Assembly (NCBI GenBank): GCA_036154955.1
Contig: JAYZWL010000042.1
Span: forward strand, 62,001 to 126,000
DNA: 64,000 nucleotides
DNA from: Albimonas sp036154955
GTDB lineage: Bacteria; Pseudomonadota; Alphaproteobacteria; Rhodobacterales; Rhodobacteraceae
Direction of reading: 5' to 3'
Shown in pieces: positions 1 to 7,980 of the stretch; positions within the stretch are counted from its first letter, which is position 1, and the number at the start of each line of letters is the position of its first letter. A model generated the notes under the pieces. It had not been told where the DNA came from. It was given only the letters and a program-made list of their open reading frames with translations, and ran no database searches. Both the position numbers and the translations under genes were made by a program.

Positions 1-308
1 GCGCGCCCGGGCCCTTCGGCTGGGCCGACCCGCGGCTGGTCGCGGACTGGCTGACCGGGGCGGGCTGGAAAAGCGTGGCCTGGCGCGACGTGGACGCGGA
101 TCTCGTCGCCGCTCCGGGCGATGCGGGGGACCCGGCGGACGCGGCGGCGGCGTTCCTCACCCGCTCCGGCCCCGTCGCGGCGCGGCTGAACCTGGGCGAG
201 GCCCCGCCCGAGCGCGTCGCGGCGGCGCAGGCGCGGCTTCGGACCCTGTTCGCGGGGCGGCCGCCGACGCTGGGCGGCGCGGCGCGGATCTTTTCGGCGC
301 GGGCCTGA
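1..308 (+). CDS. SAM-dependent methyltransferase, C-terminal fragment
   Basis: This gene is cut by the window edge; the readable frame begins at base 3 and ends in TGA at 306-308. About 101 residues are visible. The pattern GPFGWADP near the left edge, followed by a D-V-D strand and a helical tail (AAFLTRSGPVAARL, then an arginine-rich helix), matches the C-terminal part of class I SAM-dependent methyltransferases common in Rhodobacterales. The SAM-binding motifs lie outside the window, so the substrate cannot be given. A CCCCGGG-type palindromic repeat lies about 50 bases downstream. The family assignment is a moderate-confidence inference from the tail alone. Confidence 0.55.
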   Translation, partial: APGPFGWADPRLVADWLTGAGWKSVAWRDVDADLVAAPGDAGDPADAAAAFLTRSGPVAARLNLGEAPPERVAAAQARLRTLFAGRPPTLGGAARIFSARA

Positions 309-352
309 GCGCCGGGGACGGGGGCGTTCGCCCGCGACGTCCGCGCCGGCGC

Positions 353-375
353 GCGCCCCGGGCCTGACCCGGGGC
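353..375. repeat. REP-like palindrome, copy 1
   Basis: Perfect inverted repeat CCCCGGG-CCTGA-CCCGGGG at 356-374. The 20-mer beginning at 353 occurs again exactly at 36373-36392, and related cores lie at 11973-11992 and 34183-34201. All four are intergenic. Here it sits between the methyltransferase end and the msrB end, where a hairpin could also terminate both converging transcripts. Confidence 0.6.
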
Positions 376-410
376 CTCGCGGCCTCGGCCATCCGCGCGC
401 GGCCGCGGCC

Positions 411-806
411 TCAGTCCTCCGGCTCGAACTTCAGCGCCACGCCGTTCATGCAATAGCGCATGCCGGTCGGGGCCGGTCCGTCTGGGAACACATGGCCCAG
501 ATGCGCGTCGCAGCGCGCGCAGAGCACCTCGGTCCGGCGCATGAACCACGAACGGTCTTCGTGCAGCTCCACCGCCGCGTCGTCGACGGGCGCGAAGAAG
601 CTGGGCCAGCCGGTGCCGCTTTCGAATTTGGTCGCCTGGTCGAACAGCGGCGCGTCGCAGCAGGCGCAACGGAACGCGCCGGGCGCCTTGGGAAAGTCGT
701 CATGAGTGCCGGCCCGCTCGGTCCCCTTGCGGCGGGTCACCTTGTAGGCGAGCTCCGAGAGCTGGGCGCGCCATTCCTCGTCGGTCTTGACGATCTTGTC
801 GGTCAT
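411..806 (-). CDS. msrB: Peptide-methionine (R)-S-oxide reductase MsrB
   Basis: Cytoplasmic repair enzyme that reduces methionine-R-sulfoxide in proteins, normally using thioredoxin. The 131-residue product has every hallmark of the family: two zinc-binding pairs C47/C50 and C96/C99, the motif GTGWPSF (64-70), RCDAHLGHVFPDG (98-110), and the catalytic Cys119 in RYCMN. The frame stays open upstream to 872, but the ATG at 806 is preceded by a GAGGGAG Shine-Dalgarno sequence and gives the usual MsrB N-terminus (MTDKIVKTDEEW). It is a single gene, transcribed away from the acyltransferase at 927. Length is normal for the single-domain form. Confidence 0.96.
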   Translation of the reverse strand: MTDKIVKTDEEWRAQLSELAYKVTRRKGTERAGTHDDFPKAPGAFRCACCDAPLFDQATKFESGTGWPSFFAPVDDAAVELHEDRSWFMRRTEVLCARCDAHLGHVFPDGPAPTGMRYCMNGVALKFEPED

Positions 807-926
807 CTGGATCTCCCTCGCCGGGCCGCGCGTGCGAAAAAGTCTCCGACGCGTAACCCGCGCGTCATACACACGTCACGGCTTCCGCACTATCTAATGC
901 GGAACCGCCGGCTCTTGGAGGCTGAT

Positions 927-1730
927 ATGCGCGCGATCACCCGGGGCCGCCATACGGTCCGCTTCACTCGCGATCCCGAGGACGTGATCGCCGCGCAGCG
1001 CCTGCGCTTCCGGGCCTTCATCGCCGCCCGCCCCGGCGCGGCGCTGACCGGCGACCGGGCCGAGGGGCTGGACCGGGACGCGTTCGATCCGCTGTGCTGG
1101 CACGCGCTGGTCACCGACGACCGGACCGGGGATCTCGTCTGCTGCTTCCGGCTGCTGCGCCTGGCGGGCGGGTCGGAGATCGGGCGCTCCTACTCCGCGC
1201 AGTATTACGAGCTGTCGGCGCTGGCCGACTATCCCTCGCCGATGGTGGAGATGGGGCGCTTCTGCATGGCGCCCGGCATCCGCGACCCGGAGGTGATCCG
1301 CGCCGCCTGGGGCGCGATGACCACCTTCGTGGAGGAGGAGGGGGTGGGGCTGCTGTTCGGCTGCTCCTCCTTCGAGGGCGTGGATGCGGAGGCCTATATG
1401 GACGCCTTCGCCTATCTCAAGGACAAGCACCTGGCCCCGAGCCGCTGGCTGCCCCGGGCCAAGGCGCCGCGGATCTTCGCCTTCGCCAAGGCGCTGCGGC
1501 TGCGCCGGCCGGACATGAAGCTGGCGATGCGGCGCATGCCGCCGCTGCTGCGCTCCTACCTGCTGCTGGGCGGCTGGGTGTCGGATCACGCGGTGATCGA
1601 CGCGGACCTCAACACCCTGCACGTCTTCACCGGGGTGGAGATCAATCGCGTGCCCCAGGCCCGCCGCAAGCTGATGGAGCGGCTGACCGGCGCCGGCCGT
1701 CGCGGCGGCCCGGCCGGCGTGCCGGGCTGA
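927..1730 (+). CDS. GNAT-fold acyltransferase, OlsB-like (ornithine N-acyltransferase)
   Basis: The 267-residue protein carries the GNAT/autoinducer-synthase-like fold seen in OlsB, which transfers a 3-hydroxyacyl chain from ACP to ornithine as the first step of ornithine-lipid synthesis. Supporting motifs are the early AAQRLRFRAF strand-helix, a central VEMGRFCMAPG segment and the FGCSSFEG stretch, in the order expected for bacterial hemolysin/OlsB-type acyltransferases. The ATG at 927 follows TTGGAGG at good spacing; an open frame runs far upstream but overlaps msrB on the other strand and is not needed. The second enzyme of the pathway, OlsA, is not next to it. The exact acceptor is inferred, and another amino-acid N-acyltransferase role is possible. 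Confidence 0.72.
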   Translation: MRAITRGRHTVRFTRDPEDVIAAQRLRFRAFIAARPGAALTGDRAEGLDRDAFDPLCWHALVTDDRTGDLVCCFRLLRLAGGSEIGRSYSAQYYELSALADYPSPMVEMGRFCMAPGIRDPEVIRAAWGAMTTFVEEEGVGLLFGCSSFEGVDAEAYMDAFAYLKDKHLAPSRWLPRAKAPRIFAFAKALRLRRPDMKLAMRRMPPLLRSYLLLGGWVSDHAVIDADLNTLHVFTGVEINRVPQARRKLMERLTGAGRRGGPAGVPG

Positions 1731-1748
1731 CGAAGTCGTCGGCGCGGC

Positions 1749-4175
1749 TCATTCCACCAGCACGGCGCTGAGCGCGGCGGGGGCGGGGATCGTCTCCACC
1801 ACCTCCACGGTCAGCCGTTCGTCGATATTGGGGCGGGCGAGGGCGTTGGCGAAGGTCAGGTCGTCCACCGCGCCGGATTCGGGCAGGAACACCGCCGCCG
1901 TCCGCACCCCCTCCGCCCCCAGCGTCACCACCGCATGGCGGCCGTCGCCCAGCCGGGGAATGGCGACATGCGCCGCCTCCAGCGGGTCATGCGCCTCCCC
2001 GGCCCGCAGCGGGACCAGCGCGCCGGCGGCGTCGGTCGCGAACTCGCCCTGCGGCGCGGTGCGGATGTCGGGGTAGAGGCGGACCACCCCGCCCCGCTCG
2101 CTGTCGATCACGCGCAGGCCGTCCACCCGGGTCGGCCGGTCGAAGTGGAACAGCAGCCAGCCGCCCTTCGCCTCGTCGTCGGGGTCGTCGGGGTCGCCGT
2201 CCTCCGACACGATCAGCACATGCCCGAAGCCGGTGGAGGCGAGGTCATGGTCCCCGCCCGACGGCGCGGCGCTGTCGAAGATCATCGGAACGTTTTTCCA
2301 CGCCGGTCGGCCCGAGGCGGCGGCCTGGCGGACCTCGATCCGCATCAGCCCCTGGGCCCGGTAGGGGGCGTAGGTGGTCCGGCCATGGCCGTCGATCGCC
2401 CGCAGGTCGGCCTCGGGCCAGACATGGCCGGCGCAGTCCTCGGTCTCCGCGTCCGACCGGCCCTTGTCGCCGCAGCCCCAGTCCGGGTCGCCGTTCGGGG
2501 TCTCTCCGGCGTTTCCGACCTCCGCGTGGTTGCCCGGATTGCCCGGCCCCCAGTCCTGCGAGGGAACGTCGCCGGCCAGGATCGGCTCCCCCTGATGGAC
2601 CCCGTCGAAGGTGGCGACGAAGGCGTCGCGATGCGGGATCGGGCGGGTCATCAGCACCCGGACCTGGGCGGCGACCTGCGCCTCCGTCCCGCCGTCGGGG
2701 CCGAGGCCGGCGCAGTCCACCGCGGCCAACCGGATCTCCCGCCGGCCGGGGCGGGGGGTGGCGAGAGGGTTGCAGATCGGGGCGGCCGAGGTCTCCGCGC
2801 CCGCGGGATCCAGCAGCCGCTCCAGCACCTCATGGGCGTAGAGGTCGCGGCGGGTCGCGGCGCCGGGCGGCAGGCCCGCGCCATGGGTCAGGGACTGGTA
2901 GAGCGCGAGCTCCGCGCGGTCGGGCGGCGGGGCCGACCAGACGCAGTCGCCCCGGTGAAAGCAGGGCGCGTCGGGCAGCGGGTGGGAGGCGAGCATGCCG
3001 GGCAGGAGCGCGCCGCGGCAGTCCGCGGCCTCGCCCGCCAGCACGTCGACATCGGCCGGCATGGCGGCGGCGGCGAGGGCGCCCTCCAGCGCCTCGGTCC
3101 CCGGCCCCCAGCGGTCGAAGCGGATGTTCAGGGGGCCCGAGACCAGCACGGACGGCGCCGCGACCGGCGTGACCCGCTGCGGGCAGAGGTTGGAGGGCGC
3201 GGCGATGGCCAGCAGGCAGGCGAGGCGCGCGTCCCCCTCGAACCCCGCGCAGGACCCCGCGTCGTCGTCGCCGATCCCGGCCAGCGGCGCGTAGTCGCCC
3301 GGGCCCCATGGCCCGCCGTCGAGACCGGCTCGCCGCAGGCGAAGCTGGGTTCCCGGCGGGCCCAGCGGCGCGGCCGGATCGGCGCCGGGAGCCTTGCAGA
3401 CCGCGAGGATCGGGGCGCCGCAGCCCGGGGCCGGAACCGGCGCGGCCAGCGCCTGCGCGGCGAAGTCGAAGGCGCCGCCGGCCTCGGGCGCGTCGGCGAG
3501 GAAATTGAGCACGGTCCAGCTCACCCCCCGCGGCGCCGCCTCGGCCAGCGCGTAGCGGGCGGCGGCGGGGTCGGCGGTGGTGACCGCGGCGATGGCGGCG
3601 GGCCCGGCGGCGAGGCCGCCCGCGGGCGGTTCGGTCAGAAAGCGCAGATCGGCCAGCGCGAAGGGCGCGCCGATATCCCCCGGCCCTCCGGCGGAGGCGG
3701 CCGCGGCGGCGGAGAACAGGCCGGAGGCGGGGGGCAGCGCCTTCGCCGCCGCCCAGCGGGCGCGGGTGAGCGCGTCGGGCCGGCCGTCGAGCTGGGCGGC
3801 GGCGGCCAGCGCCACGCCGTCGAGCCAGCTCTGAAGCCGGGCGCGCTCGGCATGGGTGCGGCCCACGTCGACCACCAGCCCGGCGCACAGCGCCAGGGCG
3901 GCGAACAGCATGACGGTCGCGACCAGCGCCCCGCCGGAGGCGTCGCCGAGCAGGGCGCGCGCGGCAGGCGCGAGGCCAGCGCCGACGCCCGGCGCGGCCT
4001 GGGGGACCGCTGCGCCGGACGCCGGCCGCGCCGCCCCCGTCCCGGCGAAACGGTCGCCGGAGGAACCGGGGGCGACGCGATCCCCGCCCCCCGCGCACGG
4101 GGCGCGGTCTGCGGGGACCGGGGGCTCCGCCGGCGGGCGCGCGGCGGAGAAACGGGGGGGCGACGGGCTCAGCAT
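1749..4175 (-). CDS. TadG-like Flp pilus assembly/secreted protein with C-terminal extension
   Basis: An 808-residue protein, last of three overlapping genes. After a Pro/Ala-rich N-terminus a single membrane segment (LVATVMLFAALALCAGLVV, roughly residues 70-90) is followed by DVGRTHAERARLQSWLDG, the signature of the TadG/TadE N-terminal region, where pseudopilin-like proteins are anchored. The remaining ~700 residues should lie outside the inner membrane and include paired cysteines. Around residues 645-690 a segment with SEDGDPDDPDDEAKGG and a following FHFDRP strand resembles a domain repeated in Rhodobacterales surface proteins; I cannot assign its function. It is longer than typical TadG. 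The start overlaps the stop of the TadE gene by 7 bases. No tadA, tadB, tadC or rcpA is visible in the window. Confidence 0.8.
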   Translation of the reverse strand: MLSPSPPRFSAARPPAEPPVPADRAPCAGGGDRVAPGSSGDRFAGTGAARPASGAAVPQAAPGVGAGLAPAARALLGDASGGALVATVMLFAALALCAGLVVDVGRTHAERARLQSWLDGVALAAAAQLDGRPDALTRARWAAAKALPPASGLFSAAAAASAGGPGDIGAPFALADLRFLTEPPAGGLAAGPAAIAAVTTADPAAARYALAEAAPRGVSWTVLNFLADAPEAGGAFDFAAQALAAPVPAPGCGAPILAVCKAPGADPAAPLGPPGTQLRLRRAGLDGGPWGPGDYAPLAGIGDDDAGSCAGFEGDARLACLLAIAAPSNLCPQRVTPVAAPSVLVSGPLNIRFDRWGPGTEALEGALAAAAMPADVDVLAGEAADCRGALLPGMLASHPLPDAPCFHRGDCVWSAPPPDRAELALYQSLTHGAGLPPGAATRRDLYAHEVLERLLDPAGAETSAAPICNPLATPRPGRREIRLAAVDCAGLGPDGGTEAQVAAQVRVLMTRPIPHRDAFVATFDGVHQGEPILAGDVPSQDWGPGNPGNHAEVGNAGETPNGDPDWGCGDKGRSDAETEDCAGHVWPEADLRAIDGHGRTTYAPYRAQGLMRIEVRQAAASGRPAWKNVPMIFDSAAPSGGDHDLASTGFGHVLIVSEDGDPDDPDDEAKGGWLLFHFDRPTRVDGLRVIDSERGGVVRLYPDIRTAPQGEFATDAAGALVPLRAGEAHDPLEAAHVAIPRLGDGRHAVVTLGAEGVRTAAVFLPESGAVDDLTFANALARPNIDERLTVEVVETIPAPAALSAVLVE

Positions 4176-4810
4176 CGCGGCCCTTCCTCGGCCCCGCCGC
4201 CCAGGCTCTCGCCGATGGCGGAGGCGGAGACGGCGGGCAGCGCCTCGAACCCCGGCAGCAGCAGGCGGGGCAGGTCCGGGGGCGCGGGGCGCAGGGTGAC
4301 GGTGATGCGCGGGGCCACCGGGCCGCCCAGCTCCCCCGCGCCGCTGTCGGCATAGGCGACCGACAGGGCGGCGAGGCGCAGGCCCGGCGCCTGCGCCTCG
4401 GCCGCGATGCGCGCGATCAGGGCGGCGTCGCAGGCGGGATCGGGCGCGGCGGCGTCGCCCAGCGGGCAGATCCAGGCGCCGGTCAGCGGCGCGCAGGGGC
4501 TGGGCTCGGCCAGGCAGGCGCGGCCGGCGGCGTCGGCGGGGGGCGGGGCGGCGGCGTCGGCGGCGAGATGGCGGCGCCCGCCCTCGGCGTCGCGCAGCGC
4601 CGCGCAATGGGCGATGGGCAGGGTGGCGGCCAGCCGCGCCGCCCGCCGCGCCGCGTCGGCCCCGGCGAGCATCGCGTAATGCCCCATCGCCACCGTGACC
4701 CCGAACAGGAACATCCCGAACAGCGGCCCCGCCGCCAGCGCGAAATCCAGCGTGGCTGATCCCGCCTCGTCGGCGACCAGCGCGCGAAGGCGGCGGCCCG
4801 GCCGGCTCAT
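4169..4810 (-). CDS. TadE-like minor pilin
   Basis: The 213-residue product begins with a basic stretch, then DEAGSATLDFALAAGPLFGM and a hydrophobic helix, the class of prepilin-like N-terminus processed in TadE proteins of Flp pili. The E/D-x-A-x-x-x-x-F pattern just before the membrane helix is the key signal. The rest is periplasmic and contains several cysteines (around CLAEPSPCAP and ICPLGDAA) that could form disulfides. Its ATG overlaps the stop of the upstream gene as ATGA (4807-4810) and its stop overlaps the TadG start, so all three genes are translationally coupled. TadE and TadF are hard to tell apart by eye. Confidence 0.8.
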   Translation of the reverse strand: MSRPGRRLRALVADEAGSATLDFALAAGPLFGMFLFGVTVAMGHYAMLAGADAARRAARLAATLPIAHCAALRDAEGGRRHLAADAAAPPPADAAGRACLAEPSPCAPLTGAWICPLGDAAAPDPACDAALIARIAAEAQAPGLRLAALSVAYADSGAGELGGPVAPRITVTLRPAPPDLPRLLLPGFEALPAVSASAIGESLGGGAEEGPRC

Positions 4811-5322
4811 GACCCGGCCATCCGCGAGGCGGAGGCGACCAGCGGCGGCGCGTCCGGCGGCGCGGCCAGGCCCGCCGCGGCCGGAGCGACCGCGGCGGCG
4901 GCCCAGACCTGCACCACGCGCCGCGCCGCGCCGAGCGCCGCCTCCGCCCCCGGCGCATGGGCGGCGCGCAGGCAAAGCGCCCCGCCCGCCACGCAATCCG
5001 TCCCGGCGGGGGCGGGGGACAGCGGGGCCGGGACCAGGCCCGCCCGCGCCAGCCGGGCTTCCAGCGCGGCGCCGGCCGCGTCGGCCGCCGCGGCGGAGAC
5101 GGCGCCGTCCGGCCCGGCCGGCGCGCGGGCCAGCATCGCCGCGATGTCCGCCGCCGCCGTCTCCAGCGCCGTCTGCCCGCGCAGACGACCTCCGAGATCG
5201 CCGGTCCCGGCGGCGAAGACCAGCAGCACGGTCGCGGCCGCCGCCAGCTCCACGGCGGCCGCGCCGGCCTCGTCGCGCAGAAATCGCGCGAAGGGGAACG
5301 CGACTCGATCCCGAAACGCCAT
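4807..5322 (-). CDS. TadE/TadF-like pilus assembly protein
   Basis: First gene of the three-gene pilus operon, 171 residues. RFLRDEAGAAAVELAAAATV, with a hydrophobic helix at about residues 22-42, is the prepilin-type TadE/TadF leader. Only two cysteines are present, in DCVAGGALCL. The ATG at 5322 has AGGG nine bases upstream and lies just below a comparatively AT-rich stretch that should hold the operon promoter. Product and neighbour lengths fit minor pilins that assist assembly or secretion of Flp pili at the inner membrane. The tad motor and secretin genes must be elsewhere. Confidence 0.75.
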   Translation of the reverse strand: MAFRDRVAFPFARFLRDEAGAAAVELAAAATVLLVFAAGTGDLGGRLRGQTALETAAADIAAMLARAPAGPDGAVSAAAADAAGAALEARLARAGLVPAPLSPAPAGTDCVAGGALCLRAAHAPGAEAALGAARRVVQVWAAAAVAPAAAGLAAPPDAPPLVASASRMAGS

Positions 5323-5591
5323 GAATACACACCCTACTCGACGCCGATCCGGCCGCAGTTCAGGCGGCGGTCGCGGAACGCAAAGGACTTCAGGCGTGTT
5401 CTTCCCGCCTAACTCGCCAGAGAATACTAGGAGGTCGGCGAAGGTCCGGCAAGAACTTGCGGCAGGGTAACGGAGGTTATCAGCGTTTATGCGCCGTTCA
5501 CGACGGGATCATCTATATTTTTAGAAGTAATCAGGCGGAACTTCGCCGCCGCGCTCCCGCCCTTCAGCCCCCGCCCGTCAGCCCCCGCCCG
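5323..5591 (-). promoter_or_regulatory. Intergenic region with probable tad promoter
   Basis: About 270 bases between the pilus operon and the end of the NYN gene. Bases 5390-5540 are clearly richer in A+T than the surroundings, with runs such as TATATTTTTAGAAG, and are the likely promoter zone for the leftward tad operon. A 14-base direct repeat (GCCCCCGCCCGTCA twice, about 5566-5593) overlaps the 3' end of the NYN gene. No gene or strong terminator is evident. Confidence 0.4.
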
Positions 5592-6566
5592 TCAGCCCTC
5601 GTCGCGCTTGCGCGCGGCGGCGCGGGGACGGGCGCGGGCGCGCACCTCCTCCCGCGTCGGCTGGGGACGCAGGCGGACGCGCACATGGTTGGCGTCGTCC
5701 TTCTCCATGTCGAAGGCGCCGGCGCGCCGGATCAGGTCGGAGAGCTTGGCGGACCCGTAGGTGCGGCTGTCGAAGTCCGGGGCGAGGTTGCCGACCCGCT
5801 GGCCGATGACCCCGAGGCTGACCCAGCCGTCCTCGTCCTGCATCCCCTCCATCGCCTTGCGGATCACCGGCACGGCGCGGGAGGGGGCTTCGGCCTTGCG
5901 GGGGGCGGGGGCCGCGTCCTCGGCGGCGTCGTCGTCCGCATCCTTCGCCGGGGCGTCCTGCGAGGCGGGGGCCGGCGCGGCGGGCGCGCTCTGGCCCGCG
6001 TCTGACTGGCCCGCGTCTGACTGGCCAACGTCTGACTGGCCGGCGTCGGCGCGCGGCGCCGGCGCGGCGGGGGCCGGGTCCTCGGCCGCCGCGTCGTCCT
6101 GTTCGGAGGCGGCGGCGGCCTCCATGTCGGCCATCAGGTTCTCGATATAGAAGAACCGGCGGCAGGCCTGGCGGAAGGCCTCCGGCGTCTTGCGCTGGCC
6201 GAAGCCGTAGACGTCCACCCCCTGCTCCCGGATGCGGGAGGCGAGCCGGGTGAAGTCGCTGTCCGACGACACCAGGCAGAACCCCTCGAACCGGCCGGAA
6301 TGCAGCAGGTCCATGGCGTCGATGACCAGCGCGATATCCGACGAGTTCTTGCCCTGCGTGTAGGCGAACTGCTGGTGCGGAATGATGGCGTATTGCGCGA
6401 GGATCCTCGCCCAGCCCTTCAGACGGTCGTCGGAGAAGTCGCCGTAGATGCGCCGCACCGAGGCCTCTCCCAGCTTGGCGATTTCGAGGAACAGGCCCTC
6501 GGCCACCCGGGGCGTGGTGTTGTCGGCGTCGATCAGGACGGCGAGGCGGGGAAGGGGGTCGGCCAT
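5592..6566 (-). CDS. NYN-domain ribonuclease-like protein with C-terminal OST-HTH/LOTUS domain
   Basis: The 324-residue protein has an N-terminal NYN (PIN-like, LabA/DUF88) domain: VLIDADNTT (D13, D15), the central SSDIALVIDAMDLL and LVSSDSDFTRLA supply the conserved acidic residues of a metal-dependent nuclease. A disordered Ala/Asp linker follows, containing a GQSDA/GQSDV repeat encoded by a 15-bp DNA repeat. The C-terminus (about 225-300: WVSLGVIGQRVGNLAP, TYGSAKLSDLIRR) is an OST-HTH/LOTUS fold, thought to bind RNA. Likely an RNA-processing or decay factor; the target is unknown. The gene stands alone upstream of frmA on the same strand, separated from it by a hairpin. Confidence 0.88.
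   Translation of the reverse strand: MADPLPRLAVLIDADNTTPRVAEGLFLEIAKLGEASVRRIYGDFSDDRLKGWARILAQYAIIPHQQFAYTQGKNSSDIALVIDAMDLLHSGRFEGFCLVSSDSDFTRLASRIREQGVDVYGFGQRKTPEAFRQACRRFFYIENLMADMEAAAASEQDDAAAEDPAPAAPAPRADAGQSDVGQSDAGQSDAGQSAPAAPAPASQDAPAKDADDDAAEDAAPAPRKAEAPSRAVPVIRKAMEGMQDEDGWVSLGVIGQRVGNLAPDFDSRTYGSAKLSDLIRRAGAFDMEKDDANHVRVRLRPQPTREEVRARARPRAAARKRDEG
5991..6045. repeat. 15-bp coding minisatellite in the NYN gene
   Basis: The unit CTGGCCCGCGTCTGA is repeated about 3.7 times (starts at 5991, 6006, 6021 and 6036), with changes only at the two or three bases before GTCTGA or at the end. On the coding strand it gives the pentapeptide series GQSDA/GQSDV in the linker between nuclease and RNA-binding domains. 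Unit loss or gain keeps the frame, so linker length can vary between strains. Confidence 0.85.
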
Positions 6567-6682
6567 GGGCGGCTCCTTTGCGCGTCGCCCCCGTAGAAAG
6601 CGCGCGAAGGGGCCGGGTCAAGCGTTTCGCGCCGAAAAAGCCGGGAATGCGCGAAAGGGCGGGGAAATACGTGAGGGAAAGG

Positions 6683-6717
6683 GCGCCGCGCCGCCCTGAC
6701 CGGGGAGGGCGCGGCGC
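6683..6717 (-). terminator. Probable terminator hairpin after frmA
   Basis: GCGCCGCGC plus CCCT pairs with AGGGCGCGGCGC, with a two-base bulge and an eight-base loop, directly after the frmA stop. On the minus strand it is followed by a short TTTCCCT tract, which is weak, so termination rather than mRNA protection is inferred. Confidence 0.5.
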
Positions 6718-6728
6718 TCAGGATCGGA

Positions 6729-7859
6729 TCAGTAGACGACGACCGAGCGGATGCTCTCGCCCGCATGCATCAGGTCGAAGCCCTTGTTGATGTCGTCGAG
6801 CTTGAGCGTGTGGGTGATCATCGGGTCGATCTGGATCTTCCCGTCCATGTACCAGTCGACGATCTTGGGCACGTCGGTCCGCCCGCGGGCGCCGCCGAAG
6901 GCCGTGCCCTTCCAGGTGCGGCCGGTGACCAGCTGGAAAGGCCGGGTCGCGATCTCCGCCCCCGCCGGCGCCACGCCGATCACCACCGAGACGCCCCAGC
7001 CGCGATGCGCGCATTCCAGCGCGTCGCGCATCACCTTCACGTTGCCGGTGCAGTCGAAGGTGTAGTCGGCCCCGCCGATCTGGTCGAAGGGGGTCTTGGT
7101 CATGTTGACGATGTAGGGGACGAGATCCTCGCCGATCTCGGTCGGGTTGACGAAATGCGTCATCCCGAACTTCTCGCCCCATTCCTTGCGGTCGTTGTTG
7201 AGGTCGACGCCGATGATCATGTCGGCGCCCGCCAGCCGCAGGCCCTGGATGACGTTCAGCCCGATGCCGCCGAGGCCGAAGACCACGGCCTTGGCCCCGA
7301 TCTCCACCTTGGCGGTGTTGATCACCGCGCCGACGCCGGTGGTCACGCCGCAGCCGATATAGCAGATCTTGTCGAAGGGCGCGTCCTCGCGGACCTTGGC
7401 CACAGCGATCTCGGGCAGCACGGTGAAGTTGGAGAAGGTCGAGCAGCCCATGTAATGCAGCACCGGGTCGCCATCGAGCGTGGTGAACCGCGAGGTGCCG
7501 TCGGGCATCAGCCCCTGGCCCTGGGTGGCGCGGATCGAGGTGCACAGGTTGGTCTTCTGCGACAAGCAGGACGGGCAGGACCGGCATTCGGGGGTGTAGA
7601 GCGGGATCACGTGATCCCCGGGCTTCACCGAGGTCACGCCCGCCCCGACCTCGCGCACGATGCCGGCGCCTTCATGGCCGAGGATGGCGGGGAACAGCCC
7701 CTCGGGGTCCGCGCCCGACAGGGTGAACTCGTCGGTATGACAGATGCCGGTGGCCATGATCTCGACCAGAACCTCGCCGGCGCGCGGCCCTTCGAGGTTC
7801 ACTTCGGTGATTTCGAGCGGTTTTCCGGCCTGGACGGCCAGCGCGGCGCGGGTGCGCAT
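6729..7859 (-). CDS. frmA: S-(hydroxymethyl)glutathione dehydrogenase / class III alcohol dehydrogenase
   Basis: Cytoplasmic NAD-dependent, zinc-containing dehydrogenase that oxidises the formaldehyde-glutathione adduct; it feeds formate production and removes formaldehyde. The 376-residue sequence shows catalytic zinc ligands C40 and H62 (GHEGAG), the structural zinc cysteines C92, C95, C98 and C106, and a GLGGIG nucleotide-binding loop near residue 195. The ATG at 7859 is preceded by GAGGGAG; further upstream in-frame codons are not supported. Neither a regulator nor an S-formylglutathione hydrolase gene is adjacent. Length and motifs match class III enzymes end to end. Its product formate could be handled by the formate dehydrogenase 12 kb away, but that link is inference. 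Confidence 0.97.
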   Translation of the reverse strand: MRTRAALAVQAGKPLEITEVNLEGPRAGEVLVEIMATGICHTDEFTLSGADPEGLFPAILGHEGAGIVREVGAGVTSVKPGDHVIPLYTPECRSCPSCLSQKTNLCTSIRATQGQGLMPDGTSRFTTLDGDPVLHYMGCSTFSNFTVLPEIAVAKVREDAPFDKICYIGCGVTTGVGAVINTAKVEIGAKAVVFGLGGIGLNVIQGLRLAGADMIIGVDLNNDRKEWGEKFGMTHFVNPTEIGEDLVPYIVNMTKTPFDQIGGADYTFDCTGNVKVMRDALECAHRGWGVSVVIGVAPAGAEIATRPFQLVTGRTWKGTAFGGARGRTDVPKIVDWYMDGKIQIDPMITHTLKLDDINKGFDLMHAGESIRSVVVY

Positions 7860-7980
7860 GGGGCTCTCCCTCGTGGATCTGCGTCGGGCGCGGAGAGTGG
7901 AGCGCACGGGCCGCGATGTCCAGCGCGCCCGCCCGGGAACGGCTCTGCGCAATGGCGGCGAACGGCCGGGTCGGGCGGGG

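Noticed and set aside
1935..4355. Long plus-strand open frame across the TadG gene
   Set aside because: A shadow of the minus-strand gene, with His/Gln/Arg/Gly-rich composition. The minus-strand product has a recognisable TadG membrane start.
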